Assembly: GCA_003453455.1 (NCBI GenBank)
Contig: DMLG01000139.1
Coordinates: forward strand, 1-14,881
Direction: 5' to 3'
Source of the DNA: Clostridiales bacterium
GTDB lineage: Bacteria; Bacillota; Clostridia; UBA1381
DNA length: 14,881 bases
The number at the start of each line of letters is the position of its first letter. The stretch's first letter is position 1. Position numbers and translations under genes: made by a program. A model generated the notes under the pieces. That model searched no databases, had not been told where the DNA came from, and worked only from the letters and a program-made list of their open reading frames with translations. Positions 5,832-13,651 of the stretch are shown in pieces.

Positions 5832-7544
5832 CTATTCTTCACTTGCAGTATTTGCACGAGGTCTTTCTATGGTCTTTTCCTCTACCTTCTCTTCTGTCAT
5901 TTCAGACTTTTCGGACTTTTCTTCAACCTTTTCGCTCTCTTCTTCAACTTCTTTCGTTTCTTCAAAAACAGGAGCAGACAGCGAGCCTACCGCAACCTTT
6001 GTCGGTACCATTTTATACTTACTTTGCGGCATTTTTTCGGATTTTACTTCCTTGCCATTTTCGTAAACCTTGCGCACGGTTGATACGGTGTACCCTGTTT
6101 TTCCGTTTGATATCACCTTTTTTGTACCCGATTTCAAATTAGGGTCTTGAACTTCCTCCACAGTCGGCGCTTTTGTTTCCACTACGCTGTTTATTATCTC
6201 TACCTTCTTTTGTGTCTCGGATTTTGCACCCCAAATGGATATTTCAACAGTTTTCCCACCTGTTTTTGCCGAAATCTTTATAGGTCCTTTGGTATTATTT
6301 TTAAATTTAAAATCAATCGAGCCATATGCAACTGTCGCATCCTGCCCTTTCGGCACATAGGATACCGTTAAGGAATGGCTCTGCCGCTCCGAAACGGGCA
6401 AATCAGAATACAAAACTGCGGAGTAGAGCGTACTGCTCACCTGGCAAACTCCTCCGCCCATACCCTGTACCGTTTCGCCGTTCTCAAACACGGGCGCTTC
6501 TTTAAATCCATTTGCCGCAGTCCTTTGACCTACCGCCTTATTATACGAAAATTCCTCATTCGGCATAAGTATTATGCCGTCAATCTTTCTTGCCGCAAGC
6601 TCAACATTATCACTTCTGTTTTTTGATGATGTTGCATAGGAAGTAGAAAATTTACCCAATACTGTTCCGAAAAGTTCGGCATTTATCGATGCTTCGGTAA
6701 CTTCCGGATTTAAGGTTATAACTTTTAGTGTTATAGCTTTTCCTGCTTTCAACGCCTCTATATTTGCGGCGGCCTCATTTTTATCAATCTCTCTACCCTT
6801 CTCTTCGGGAGTTATTGTCATTTTTCCGCTTACTATTTCATATGACGCGTCCTGCGGTTTTATATATATCTCATCATAAAGGCTTTCTGCGCTGGGCTCA
6901 GGCGGATTTTTTGTTTCAAGCGTCAGCAAAACGCTGTTCTCGCCCTTTTGCAACGCCGAGATAACAGCCTCTTTCAAATCGGTAACATCTCTATCCTGTC
7001 CTTTTGTGCCTTTTTTTACCGTTACCGTTCCGTCGCCAAATTCCAAAACATAATTGTTTTGCTCGCCGTTTACAAAAACGCCGAAATCATAGAGTATTGC
7101 AGATAATTTTTCGTCATTATAGGAATAGCTGTACGGGATATCCTCAGGTGAAAAAACAAGTTTTACAAGCTCTATTGTATCATTTATAAGGCCTTCGCCC
7201 CTGCCTATTTTATATGCTTCTTCTACTGTCTTATCAATATCCCTTTTAAGCTCCGCATCTTCTACCGGAAAGCTGTGTTCAGCACCCGATGCGCTGTCCT
7301 TTAAAAGTATTGCCTGCCCGGCAATATCCTTGCCGCCTGCTATTGCCTTTTTCGCATCCTCGGGTGTCATACCCCCTACCTTTATGCCGTTTACGCTTAC
7401 GCCCTTTGCGATGCGGCTGCCGGGATTTAGCGCAGCAAAAACTCCGCCCGTTACCGCCAAAAGCGCAGCAAGGACAATAACTGTAATTTTTATCGCCTTA
7501 TTTTTGGAAAATGTCTTTTTTTCCCGTTTTCTTTCTCTTTTCAT
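5832..7544 (-). CDS. VanW-domain cell-surface protein with G5 domain
   Basis: 570 residues from ATG 7544; GTG 7553 is possible but sits too close to the GAAGAG ribosome site. A very basic N-terminus is followed by one hydrophobic helix (about 17-38), a signal anchor. Then come a PG_binding_4-like region (VSVNGIKVGGMTPEDAKKAI near 49-68 and repeats of that style to about 280), the VanW core at about 297-440 (NEEFSYNKAVG, GMGGGVCQVSSTLY, HSLTV.YVPKGQDATVAYG) and a G5 domain at about 447-520. It ends in a Glu/Lys-rich tail rich in EEK/SEK repeats. The class (YoaR-like) is predicted extracellular and peptidoglycan-associated; VanW itself accompanies some vancomycin-resistance clusters but has no proven reaction. 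No van ligase genes are nearby, so resistance should not be inferred. It overlaps or abuts the upstream cysteine-cluster gene and precedes topB by 11 bases. Confidence 0.9.
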   Translation of the reverse strand: MKRERKREKKTFSKNKAIKITVIVLAALLAVTGGVFAALNPGSRIAKGVSVNGIKVGGMTPEDAKKAIAGGKDIAGQAILLKDSASGAEHSFPVEDAELKRDIDKTVEEAYKIGRGEGLINDTIELVKLVFSPEDIPYSYSYNDEKLSAILYDFGVFVNGEQNNYVLEFGDGTVTVKKGTKGQDRDVTDLKEAVISALQKGENSVLLTLETKNPPEPSAESLYDEIYIKPQDASYEIVSGKMTITPEEKGREIDKNEAAANIEALKAGKAITLKVITLNPEVTEASINAELFGTVLGKFSTSYATSSKNRSDNVELAARKIDGIILMPNEEFSYNKAVGQRTAANGFKEAPVFENGETVQGMGGGVCQVSSTLYSAVLYSDLPVSERQSHSLTVSYVPKGQDATVAYGSIDFKFKNNTKGPIKISAKTGGKTVEISIWGAKSETQKKVEIINSVVETKAPTVEEVQDPNLKSGTKKVISNGKTGYTVSTVRKVYENGKEVKSEKMPQSKYKMVPTKVAVGSLSAPVFEETKEVEEESEKVEEKSEKSEMTEEKVEEKTIERPRANTASEE

Positions 7545-7549
7545 ATCAA

Positions 7550-8071
7550 TCACTCTTCAAAAAATTTTTTATACTCATCCATATACTCGGAATATTTCCT
7601 TAAATATTCCGAAATTTCTTTGTTTTTTCCCAAAAGCGAAAACGCCCTTTTTACATTCCTGACAAATTTTCGGTCAAAATCCGAAACCGAAAGCGTTTTC
7701 GCAAGAGGACATATGGACTTAGCACGCGGGTCTATTATAATTTCTGTTTTTCCGCTATCGTTTATGTATGGGGTGAGCGGAAAAATACGGCAGGCAAGCG
7801 GTCTTTGATAACGGTCGCAAGTGCCTTTGCAAAAAAGTATCGGAACACTTTTTTCTTTTCCGTCAAATTTATACGAAAAATCAGATTTTTCAATTTCTGT
7901 CCAATTAGGAGAAAGCAGCCTATATACCCTTTCTTCACCGGGAAAGAGGTACATTCCGGAGTCTTTTCCCTTACAGCATCTTTTACCGCACAGCTTTCCG
8001 CAGTCCGCTGAAATTGGTGTCACTTTATCAAAAAGTCTGTAAATCTGCAAATATATATATTCTATATTCAT
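7550..8071 (-). CDS. YkgJ-like cysteine-cluster protein
   Basis: 173 residues from ATG 8071, chosen because GGAAGG lies ten bases ahead; the upstream in-frame ATGs at 8080 and 8104 have poor or no ribosome site. Eight cysteines: C24, C28, C32 and C33 (DCGKLCGKRCCKG), C81, C85 and C94 (FCKGTCDRYQRPLACRIFP), and C121. The clustered CxxxCxxxCC followed by C...C....RP..CR.FP resembles the YkgJ/CxxCxxCC family (PF03692), thought to bind zinc or an iron-sulfur cluster; cytoplasmic, no signal peptide. The C-terminal third is helical and charged. The reaction is unknown. It is the first gene of the minus-strand operon with the VanW gene and topB, directly behind its own promoter. Confidence 0.75.
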   Translation of the reverse strand: MNIEYIYLQIYRLFDKVTPISADCGKLCGKRCCKGKDSGMYLFPGEERVYRLLSPNWTEIEKSDFSYKFDGKEKSVPILFCKGTCDRYQRPLACRIFPLTPYINDSGKTEIIIDPRAKSICPLAKTLSVSDFDRKFVRNVKRAFSLLGKNKEISEYLRKYSEYMDEYKKFFEE

Positions 8072-8116
8072 TATTTCCATACCTTCCGTGTATAATAAAA
8101 ACACTATTCCAAAAAC

Positions 8117-8145
8117 ATTTTAACATATTTTTTTTGCAATTACAA
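8117..8145 (-). promoter_or_regulatory. promoter of the cysteine-cluster/vanW/topB operon
   Basis: On the minus strand TTGTAA (8140-8145) is 17 bases from TAAAAT (8117-8122), about 46 bases upstream of the ATG. Each hexamer is one step from consensus. No other promoter is evident within the operon, whose genes overlap or nearly touch. Confidence 0.65.
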
Positions 8146-8160
8146 TACTATGAATATAAT

Positions 8161-8189
8161 TTGACAAATTTCACTAAATATGGTATAAT
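8161..8189 (+). promoter_or_regulatory. perfect consensus promoter of the topoisomerase IV-like operon
   Basis: TTGACA (8161-8166), 17-base spacer, TATAAT (8184-8189): a perfect sigma-A match. The transcript would start near 8196, leaving a leader of about 50 bases with no evident attenuator. Its -35 is only 15 bases from the -35 of the divergent minus-strand promoter. Confidence 0.9.
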
Positions 8190-8244
8190 ATATTATGTAA
8201 TTATTGCAAAAAATCAAAGATATTGATATAGAAAGGATACTGGT

Positions 8245-10242
8245 ATGCCAAAGAAGAAAGAAGAATACGGAAATCAAAGCATAACGAGCTTAAAAGGTGC
8301 CGACAGGGTTAGAAAACGCCCTGCCGTAATTTTCGGTTCAGACGGCTTAGAGGGCTGTGAGCATTCCTTTTTTGAAATCCTCTCAAACTCTATTGACGAG
8401 GCAAGAGAGGGCTACGGAAACACTATTGAAGTAACCCGTTTTAAAGACGCAAGCATAGAGGTGCGCGACTATGGGCGCGGAATACCGCTTGATTTTAACG
8501 AAAAGGAAGGCAGATATAACTGGGAGCTTGTGTTCTGTGAGCTTTATGCAGGCGGAAAATATAATAACAACGACGGCGGTATGTACGAGTACAGCCTCGG
8601 CTTAAACGGCCTTGGTGCGTGTGCAACGCAGTATTCGTCAGAGTATATGGATGTCGAGGTAATTCGCGACAAAACCCGTTACAGTCTCCACTTTGAAAAG
8701 GGCGAAAATATCGGTGGTCTTACCAAGGAGGAATATAAGGGTAAGCGTACAGGCACTATAACACGCTGGCTGCCCGACCTTGATGTGTTTACCGATACAA
8801 ATATCGAGCCTGAGTATTTTGAGGACGTACTCAAAAAGCAGGCTGTCGTGAATCCCAATGTTCAGTTTGTCTTAAAGCTGCAGCGTGAGAATAACTCATT
8901 TGAGGAAAAGACATACTTCTATGAAAACGGCATAAAGGATTATGTAAGTGAGATAGCAGGGGAGAATACACTCTCGTCAGTTCAGTTCTTTACAGGTGAC
9001 AGAAAGGGTAAGGACAGAGAGGATAAGGAAGAATATAAGGTAAGGCTCAATGTTGCATTTGTTTTTTCAAATCAGGTGGCACTTACCGAGTATTTCCATA
9101 ACTCGAGCTTCCTCGAGCATGGCGGCTCTCCCGAGGACGCAGTCAAGCTCGCTTTCACAGGGCAGATAAGCAACTATATAAAGGAGCAGGGCAAGTACCT
9201 CAAAAATGAAAAGGCAATAAAGTTTGAGGACGTGTCCGATTCGCTCGTGCTTGTGTCAAGCTCATTCTCGACCGTTACCAGCTACGCCAACCAGACTAAA
9301 AAGGCTATCACAAATAAATTCATAAAAGAGTGCATGACCGAGTTTTTAAAGCATAACTTAGAGGTGTACTTTATCGAGAACCCCGATGAGGCTAACCGTA
9401 TTGCCGAACAGGCACTTATCAATAAGCGCTCCCGTGAGAAGGCTGAAAAGTCAAGGATAGATATTAAGAAAAATCTTCAGGGCAAGATAGACCTTGCAAA
9501 TCAGGTGGCGAAGTTCGTTGACTGCCGCTCAAAGGATCTTGCAAAGCGTGAGCTTTATATAGTGGAGGGCGACTCGGCTCTCGGCTCTGTAAAAATGGCA
9601 AGAGATGCAGATTTCCAGGCGGTCATGCCTGTAAGGGGCAAGATACTCAACTGCCTCAAAGCAGACCTTGACAGGATATTCAAGTCAGAGATAATCACAG
9701 ACCTTATAAGAGTTCTCGGGTGCGGCGTTGATGTAAAGACCAGCAAAAACAAGGATCTCTCGCTTTTCAATATCGACAATCTCAGGTGGAATAAAATAAT
9801 TATCTGTACCGATGCCGACTACGACGGCTTCCAGATAAGGACACTCATTCTTGCGATGCTTTACAGACTCACTCCACGCCTTATAGATGAGGGCTATGTC
9901 TATATCGCAGAGACACCTCTGTTTGAGATCACTGTAAGGGACGGCAAAAAGGAGAAGAAATACTTCGCCTACGATGAGCCGGAGCGCAATGATATCCTCA
10001 AAAAGATAGGGGATAAAAAGTATACTATCCAGCGTTCAAAAGGTCTTGGTGAGAACGAGCCTGATATGATGGCGCTCACTACGATGAACCCCGATACAAG
10101 AAGGCTTATAAAAGTCGAGCCTACCGATGCCGAGATGACAGAGTGGATGTACAATATCCTGCTTGGCGATGATCTTCAGGGAAGAAAGGAATTTATCACC
10201 AATAACGGTGCAGATTATCTTGATATGGCAGATATAAGCTGA
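8245..10242 (+). CDS. type IIA topoisomerase subunit B, ParE/GyrB-like (topoisomerase IV type)
   Basis: 665 residues, a full GyrB/ParE-length subunit. The GHKL ATPase carries E44, N48 and D51 in FFEILSNSIDEA, DYGRGIP at 75-81, GLNGLGA at 119-125 (usually GLHGVG) and the transducer lysine K352 in QTKK. The Toprim domain has EGDSA at 441-445, RGKILN at 464-469 and DADYDG at 523-528, the magnesium-binding set. The tail has QRSKGLGENEP where relatives read QRYKGLGE. It powers ATP-dependent double-strand passage with the ParC-like subunit encoded downstream. The partner lacks a GyrA box, so decatenation/relaxation rather than supercoiling is likelier. GAAAGGA lies seven bases before ATG. It is the first gene of a three-gene operon. 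It is a divergent ParE-like type, probably additional to a gyrAB pair elsewhere; gyrB itself cannot be fully excluded. Confidence 0.88.
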   Translation: MPKKKEEYGNQSITSLKGADRVRKRPAVIFGSDGLEGCEHSFFEILSNSIDEAREGYGNTIEVTRFKDASIEVRDYGRGIPLDFNEKEGRYNWELVFCELYAGGKYNNNDGGMYEYSLGLNGLGACATQYSSEYMDVEVIRDKTRYSLHFEKGENIGGLTKEEYKGKRTGTITRWLPDLDVFTDTNIEPEYFEDVLKKQAVVNPNVQFVLKLQRENNSFEEKTYFYENGIKDYVSEIAGENTLSSVQFFTGDRKGKDREDKEEYKVRLNVAFVFSNQVALTEYFHNSSFLEHGGSPEDAVKLAFTGQISNYIKEQGKYLKNEKAIKFEDVSDSLVLVSSSFSTVTSYANQTKKAITNKFIKECMTEFLKHNLEVYFIENPDEANRIAEQALINKRSREKAEKSRIDIKKNLQGKIDLANQVAKFVDCRSKDLAKRELYIVEGDSALGSVKMARDADFQAVMPVRGKILNCLKADLDRIFKSEIITDLIRVLGCGVDVKTSKNKDLSLFNIDNLRWNKIIICTDADYDGFQIRTLILAMLYRLTPRLIDEGYVYIAETPLFEITVRDGKKEKKYFAYDEPERNDILKKIGDKKYTIQRSKGLGENEPDMMALTTMNPDTRRLIKVEPTDAEMTEWMYNILLGDDLQGRKEFITNNGADYLDMADIS

Positions 10243-10259
10243 TACTCCGGGGGAATGGT

Positions 10260-11396
10260 ATGCAGAATATAATAATGACAGCATTCTTTGGGTTCTTTTT
10301 ATGTGGAGTGCCGATATTGCTTACCGTGTATAATATACTTATCTTTTCAAAAAAGATAAGCCGGGGAAAGTATTTTCCCAAAAAGGGAAAGCTGTTTGAT
10401 CTTGCGACTATAATATACGGCTTTGTGCTGCTTTATGGGTGGATAGCAGTTTTTTGCGGCGAAAAGGAATGGTATAAGCCTGTTATACTCGGCGGAGGTA
10501 ATACTTCTAATCATACCCCCATATCCGATGCTTACTCGGCTATGTTCTATCTGCCTGTGATCGTGGGCGGTGTTTTTCTGCTTATGATGCTTTATGGCAA
10601 AAAGAAAAGACCCCCGCTTATTACTGTTATTATGATAACGGTAATTATGATCGCAAATTTTGATCTGTTTATGCTTGTGGTGCAGCTTTTATATCCGAAA
10701 AATACCCATACAGTTTACTTTCTTCCGCCGCTTGTGTATGCGCTCAATTACCTGCTTGTCACAGTAAGGGCGATGCGTAAGGAAATATCCTCGCAGCTTG
10801 AATATCTTTCTTATAATAAAGAAAATGGCTCGGGGCTTTCGCATAAGCTTTATAAAATACTTGATAAGTCATATAAATGGGTGTTAGCAGGCTTTATCCT
10901 CCTGCTGCCGGTAGCAGCCATATTCACCATAGTGTTTGTACTCGCCGGCGAGGGTGCAGACGGTGTTATAAAGGAATTTACCGAAACAGCCGACTGGACG
11001 TTTTCAACCAAAACACCTCCGCCGCCTGAGTATTATAAAGGTCATTATCTCTGTACAGTCGCCGCAGGCGGTCACAGAAGAATAGTCAAGCCCACACGCT
11101 TTGGCGTAAGACGAGGCGAGCGGATAATAGTCAACCGCCAGCTTTGTATAGCCAACGCCTTTGAAGAGCTGATAAAGGATAAGACACCACGCTTTCATAA
11201 AGCTGTAAGGAGCTTTTATGATAAGCACGGCTATCCGGTCAGCAAAAAGATAACTACAAAAACAAGAGCTGATATAGTGTATCTGCTTATGAAGCCGCTT
11301 GAATGGCTTTTTCTGCTGACTCTTTATATGTTTGATACATATCCCGAGCGCAGGATAGCTTTGCAGTATACAGGAAGAACGCTCAGTAATATATAA
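10260..11396 (+). CDS. multi-pass membrane protein of unknown function (DUF6688-like), between topoisomerase subunit genes
   Basis: 378 residues with about seven hydrophobic helices: near 4-29, 45-66, 93-112, 118-145, 152-170, 207-230 and 339-358. Between the last two lies a soluble segment (about 231-338) that looks like the conserved core: HYLCTVAAGGHR at 262-273, then KPTRFGVRRGERIIVNRQL, NAFEELI and HGYP. It is rich in basic residues and contains His/Cys. From memory this pattern resembles the family listed as DUF6688; I could not check. No catalytic motif is recognised. GGGGGA lies about six bases before the ATG. Gaps of 17 bases to the ParE-like gene and 14 to the ParC-like gene make one operon. 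Two perfect stem-loops lie in its first 120 bases. A link to topoisomerase function is inferred from position only. Confidence 0.8.
   Translation: MQNIIMTAFFGFFLCGVPILLTVYNILIFSKKISRGKYFPKKGKLFDLATIIYGFVLLYGWIAVFCGEKEWYKPVILGGGNTSNHTPISDAYSAMFYLPVIVGGVFLLMMLYGKKKRPPLITVIMITVIMIANFDLFMLVVQLLYPKNTHTVYFLPPLVYALNYLLVTVRAMRKEISSQLEYLSYNKENGSGLSHKLYKILDKSYKWVLAGFILLLPVAAIFTIVFVLAGEGADGVIKEFTETADWTFSTKTPPPPEYYKGHYLCTVAAGGHRRIVKPTRFGVRRGERIIVNRQLCIANAFEELIKDKTPRFHKAVRSFYDKHGYPVSKKITTKTRADIVYLLMKPLEWLFLLTLYMFDTYPERRIALQYTGRTLSNI
10338..10379 (+). other. two tandem stem-loops early in the membrane-protein gene
   Basis: CTTATCTTTT (10338-10347) pairs perfectly with AAAAGATAAG (10351-10360) over loop CAA. 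Four bases later GGGAAA (10364-10369) pairs with TTTCCC (10374-10379) over loop GTAT. Both lie inside coding sequence for a lysine-rich cytoplasmic loop, so the first may partly follow from Lys codons. No T tract follows, so termination is unlikely; an RNA-processing or translational role is conceivable. Confidence 0.4.
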
Positions 11397-11410
11397 AAGG
11401 AAATGATAAA

Positions 11411-13648
11411 ATGCCAAGAAAAAAGAAAACACAAGAGCCTAAGCGTCCTGTAAGCAATATAGATGCCTATATCGCAGGTGCAGGTCAGGTCGTAGACGAG
11501 CCTATAACCCAGACGCTTGAAAAGAACTATATGCCATATGCTATGAGTGTAATAGTTTCCCGTGCATTCCCGGAGATAGACGGCTTTAAGCCCTCGCACA
11601 GAAAGCTGCTTTATACCATGTATAAAATGGGGCTTATCACCGGCGGACTTACAAAGAGTGCAAATATCGTCGGGCAGACCATGCGTCTAAACCCTCACGG
11701 TGATGCGGCGATATATGACACCATGGTAAGACTTGCAAGGGGCAATGAAGCGCTTTTGCACCCTTATGTTATGAGCAAGGGCAACTTCGGCAAGGCGTAT
11801 TCTGCGAATATGGCCTGCGCCGCTCCGAGATATACGGAGGCAAAGCTCGAGCCTATCTGTAACGAGCTTTTCCGTGATATTGATAAAGACACCGTTGACT
11901 TTGTTCCTAACTACGATAATACTATGCAGGAGCCGCTTTTGCTGCCTGCGACATTCCCGTCGATACTTGTAAATGCAAACGTCGGTATCGGTGTTTCTAT
12001 GGCGTCGGCTATCTGCCCGTTTAATTTAAAGGAAGTATGCGAAGCCGCTATCGCTCTTATGAGGGATAAGGATACCGACCTGCTCGAGATCATCAAGGGT
12101 CCCGACTTCCCCGGCGGTGCATTTATGCTCTATGACCAGGAGGAGCTTGATAAAGTGTTCCGCACAGGAAGAGGTTCGATAAAGCTCCGTGCAAAGTACG
12201 AGTATGTCAAGGACGGCAACCTTATAGAGATAACCGAGATACCTGCGACCACAACGATAGAGGCTATAATAGAGAAGATAACCTCGCTTGTAAAGGCAGG
12301 TAAGATAAAAGAGATACAGTATGTCAGAGATGAAACAGATATCACAGGTCTTAAAATAGCTATCGACTTAAAGCGTGGCACAGACCCAGATAAGCTGATG
12401 AACAAGCTCTATAAGCTCACACCATTGCAGGACGCATATCCGTGCAATTTTAATGTTCTTGTACACGGCTACCCGAAGGTAATGGGCGTGTATGAGATAC
12501 TCAATGAATGGATAGACTTCCGTACCGACTGCGTCAAGCGCCGTACTGCGTTTGATATTGAGCGCAAGAAGGAAAGACTGCACCTCTTGAAAGGTCTTGG
12601 CAAGATACTGCTTGATATTGACAAGGCGATAAAGATAATCAGAGAGACCGAGGAGGAAAGCGAAGTCGTTGCAAACCTTATGGTAGGTTTCTCTATCGAC
12701 GAGATACAGGCGGAGTATGTAGCTGAGATAAAGCTAAGACATCTCAACCGTGAGTATATCCTTAAAAAGACCGCCGAAACAGACGACCTTGAAAAAGAGA
12801 TAGACGAGCTTGAAGATATATTAGGCAGTGACCGCAAGATAAGAAAGCTGATAAAGGGCGAGCTTGAAGATGTTATCAATAAATACGGTCAGGAGAGAAA
12901 GACACAGTTCTACTACGCATCAGATGTCGTAGAGGTCGAAGCCGAGGACGAAACGCCCGACTACCAGTGTACATTCTTCCTGTCACAGAGCGGATACTTC
13001 AAAAAGATAACCCCCCAGTCGCTTAGAATGTCAAGTGAGCAAAAATGCAAAGAGGGCGACCTTATCAGCCAGACGATAGAAGCGTCCAATAAGACTGAGA
13101 TACTTTTCTTTGCGGATAATGCTACTGTTTATAAATCCCGTGGCTCTGACTTTTCCGATACAAAGGCAAGTGCGCTCGGTGACTACGTTCCTGCAAAGCT
13201 GAGCTTTGACGAGGGCGCAAACGTGTTCAAAATGGTAACTACGACCGACTATTCGGGTTATGTGATATTTGTCTTTGAAAACGGTAAGTGCGCAAAAGTT
13301 CCCATGTCGGCATACGCTACCAAGACCAACCGCAAAAAGCTCGCAAACGCATACAGCTCTAAGGCAAAGCTCGTTGATATTTTCTTTGTCGAGGAGAATG
13401 CAATTCTGATGCTGCGTTCATCAAACGGCAGAATGATAATATTCGACACAGCACTGCTGCTGCCGAAGGCAGCAAGAGATACGCAGGGCGTTCAGGCTAT
13501 GACGCTAAAAGCTAAGTCTACTCTTGAAAAAGCATTCATTATCACAGATGAGCAGGCGCAGGAGCTTGCAAAGTATAAGGCTAAGAATATCCCGGCGGCA
13601 GGCAGCTTTGCCAAGGATGTCGAAGACCCCGACCAGCTGCATTTTTAG
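11411..13648 (+). CDS. type IIA topoisomerase subunit A, ParC/GyrA-like (topoisomerase IV type)
   Basis: 745 residues. The N-terminal winged-helix/tower domain carries catalytic Tyr141 in APRYTEAKL, which forms the covalent bond with cleaved DNA. The quinolone-determining stretch is NPHGDAAIYDTMVRLA (94-109): the site matching E. coli GyrA Ser83 is Ala99, while the Asp87 match is Asp103. A charged coiled-coil region follows (about 425-500). The C-terminal beta-pinwheel is short (about 520-720), with FLSQSGYFKKI-type blades and no GyrA box (QRRGGKG), favouring a topoisomerase IV role over gyrase. The N-terminal basic extension MPRKKKTQEPKRP precedes the fold. AAAAGGAAA lies about eight bases before the ATG. 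It is the partner of the ParE-like subunit two genes upstream. No clear terminator follows. Confidence 0.88.
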   Translation: MPRKKKTQEPKRPVSNIDAYIAGAGQVVDEPITQTLEKNYMPYAMSVIVSRAFPEIDGFKPSHRKLLYTMYKMGLITGGLTKSANIVGQTMRLNPHGDAAIYDTMVRLARGNEALLHPYVMSKGNFGKAYSANMACAAPRYTEAKLEPICNELFRDIDKDTVDFVPNYDNTMQEPLLLPATFPSILVNANVGIGVSMASAICPFNLKEVCEAAIALMRDKDTDLLEIIKGPDFPGGAFMLYDQEELDKVFRTGRGSIKLRAKYEYVKDGNLIEITEIPATTTIEAIIEKITSLVKAGKIKEIQYVRDETDITGLKIAIDLKRGTDPDKLMNKLYKLTPLQDAYPCNFNVLVHGYPKVMGVYEILNEWIDFRTDCVKRRTAFDIERKKERLHLLKGLGKILLDIDKAIKIIRETEEESEVVANLMVGFSIDEIQAEYVAEIKLRHLNREYILKKTAETDDLEKEIDELEDILGSDRKIRKLIKGELEDVINKYGQERKTQFYYASDVVEVEAEDETPDYQCTFFLSQSGYFKKITPQSLRMSSEQKCKEGDLISQTIEASNKTEILFFADNATVYKSRGSDFSDTKASALGDYVPAKLSFDEGANVFKMVTTTDYSGYVIFVFENGKCAKVPMSAYATKTNRKKLANAYSSKAKLVDIFFVEENAILMLRSSNGRMIIFDTALLLPKAARDTQGVQAMTLKAKSTLEKAFIITDEQAQELAKYKAKNIPAAGSFAKDVEDPDQLHF

Positions 13649-13651
13649 TCC

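Noticed and set aside
5832..7544. Vancomycin-resistance gene
   Set aside because: VanW domains are common in Clostridia surface proteins; no vanH/A/X-type or vanRS genes are present, so resistance is unsupported.
7330..7662. 110-residue plus-strand frame opposite the VanW gene
   Set aside because: Shadow of the real minus-strand gene; no ribosome site, composition follows the antisense of Lys/Glu-rich coding sequence.
8014..8226. 70-residue plus-strand frame ahead of the ParE-like gene
   Set aside because: It runs through both divergent promoters and the start of the cysteine-cluster gene and has no ribosome site or recognisable domain.
12469..12879. 136-residue minus-strand Ser/Ile-rich frame
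   Set aside because: Antisense of the coiled-coil part of the ParC-like gene; low-complexity composition expected from reversed GAG/AAG/ATA codons.
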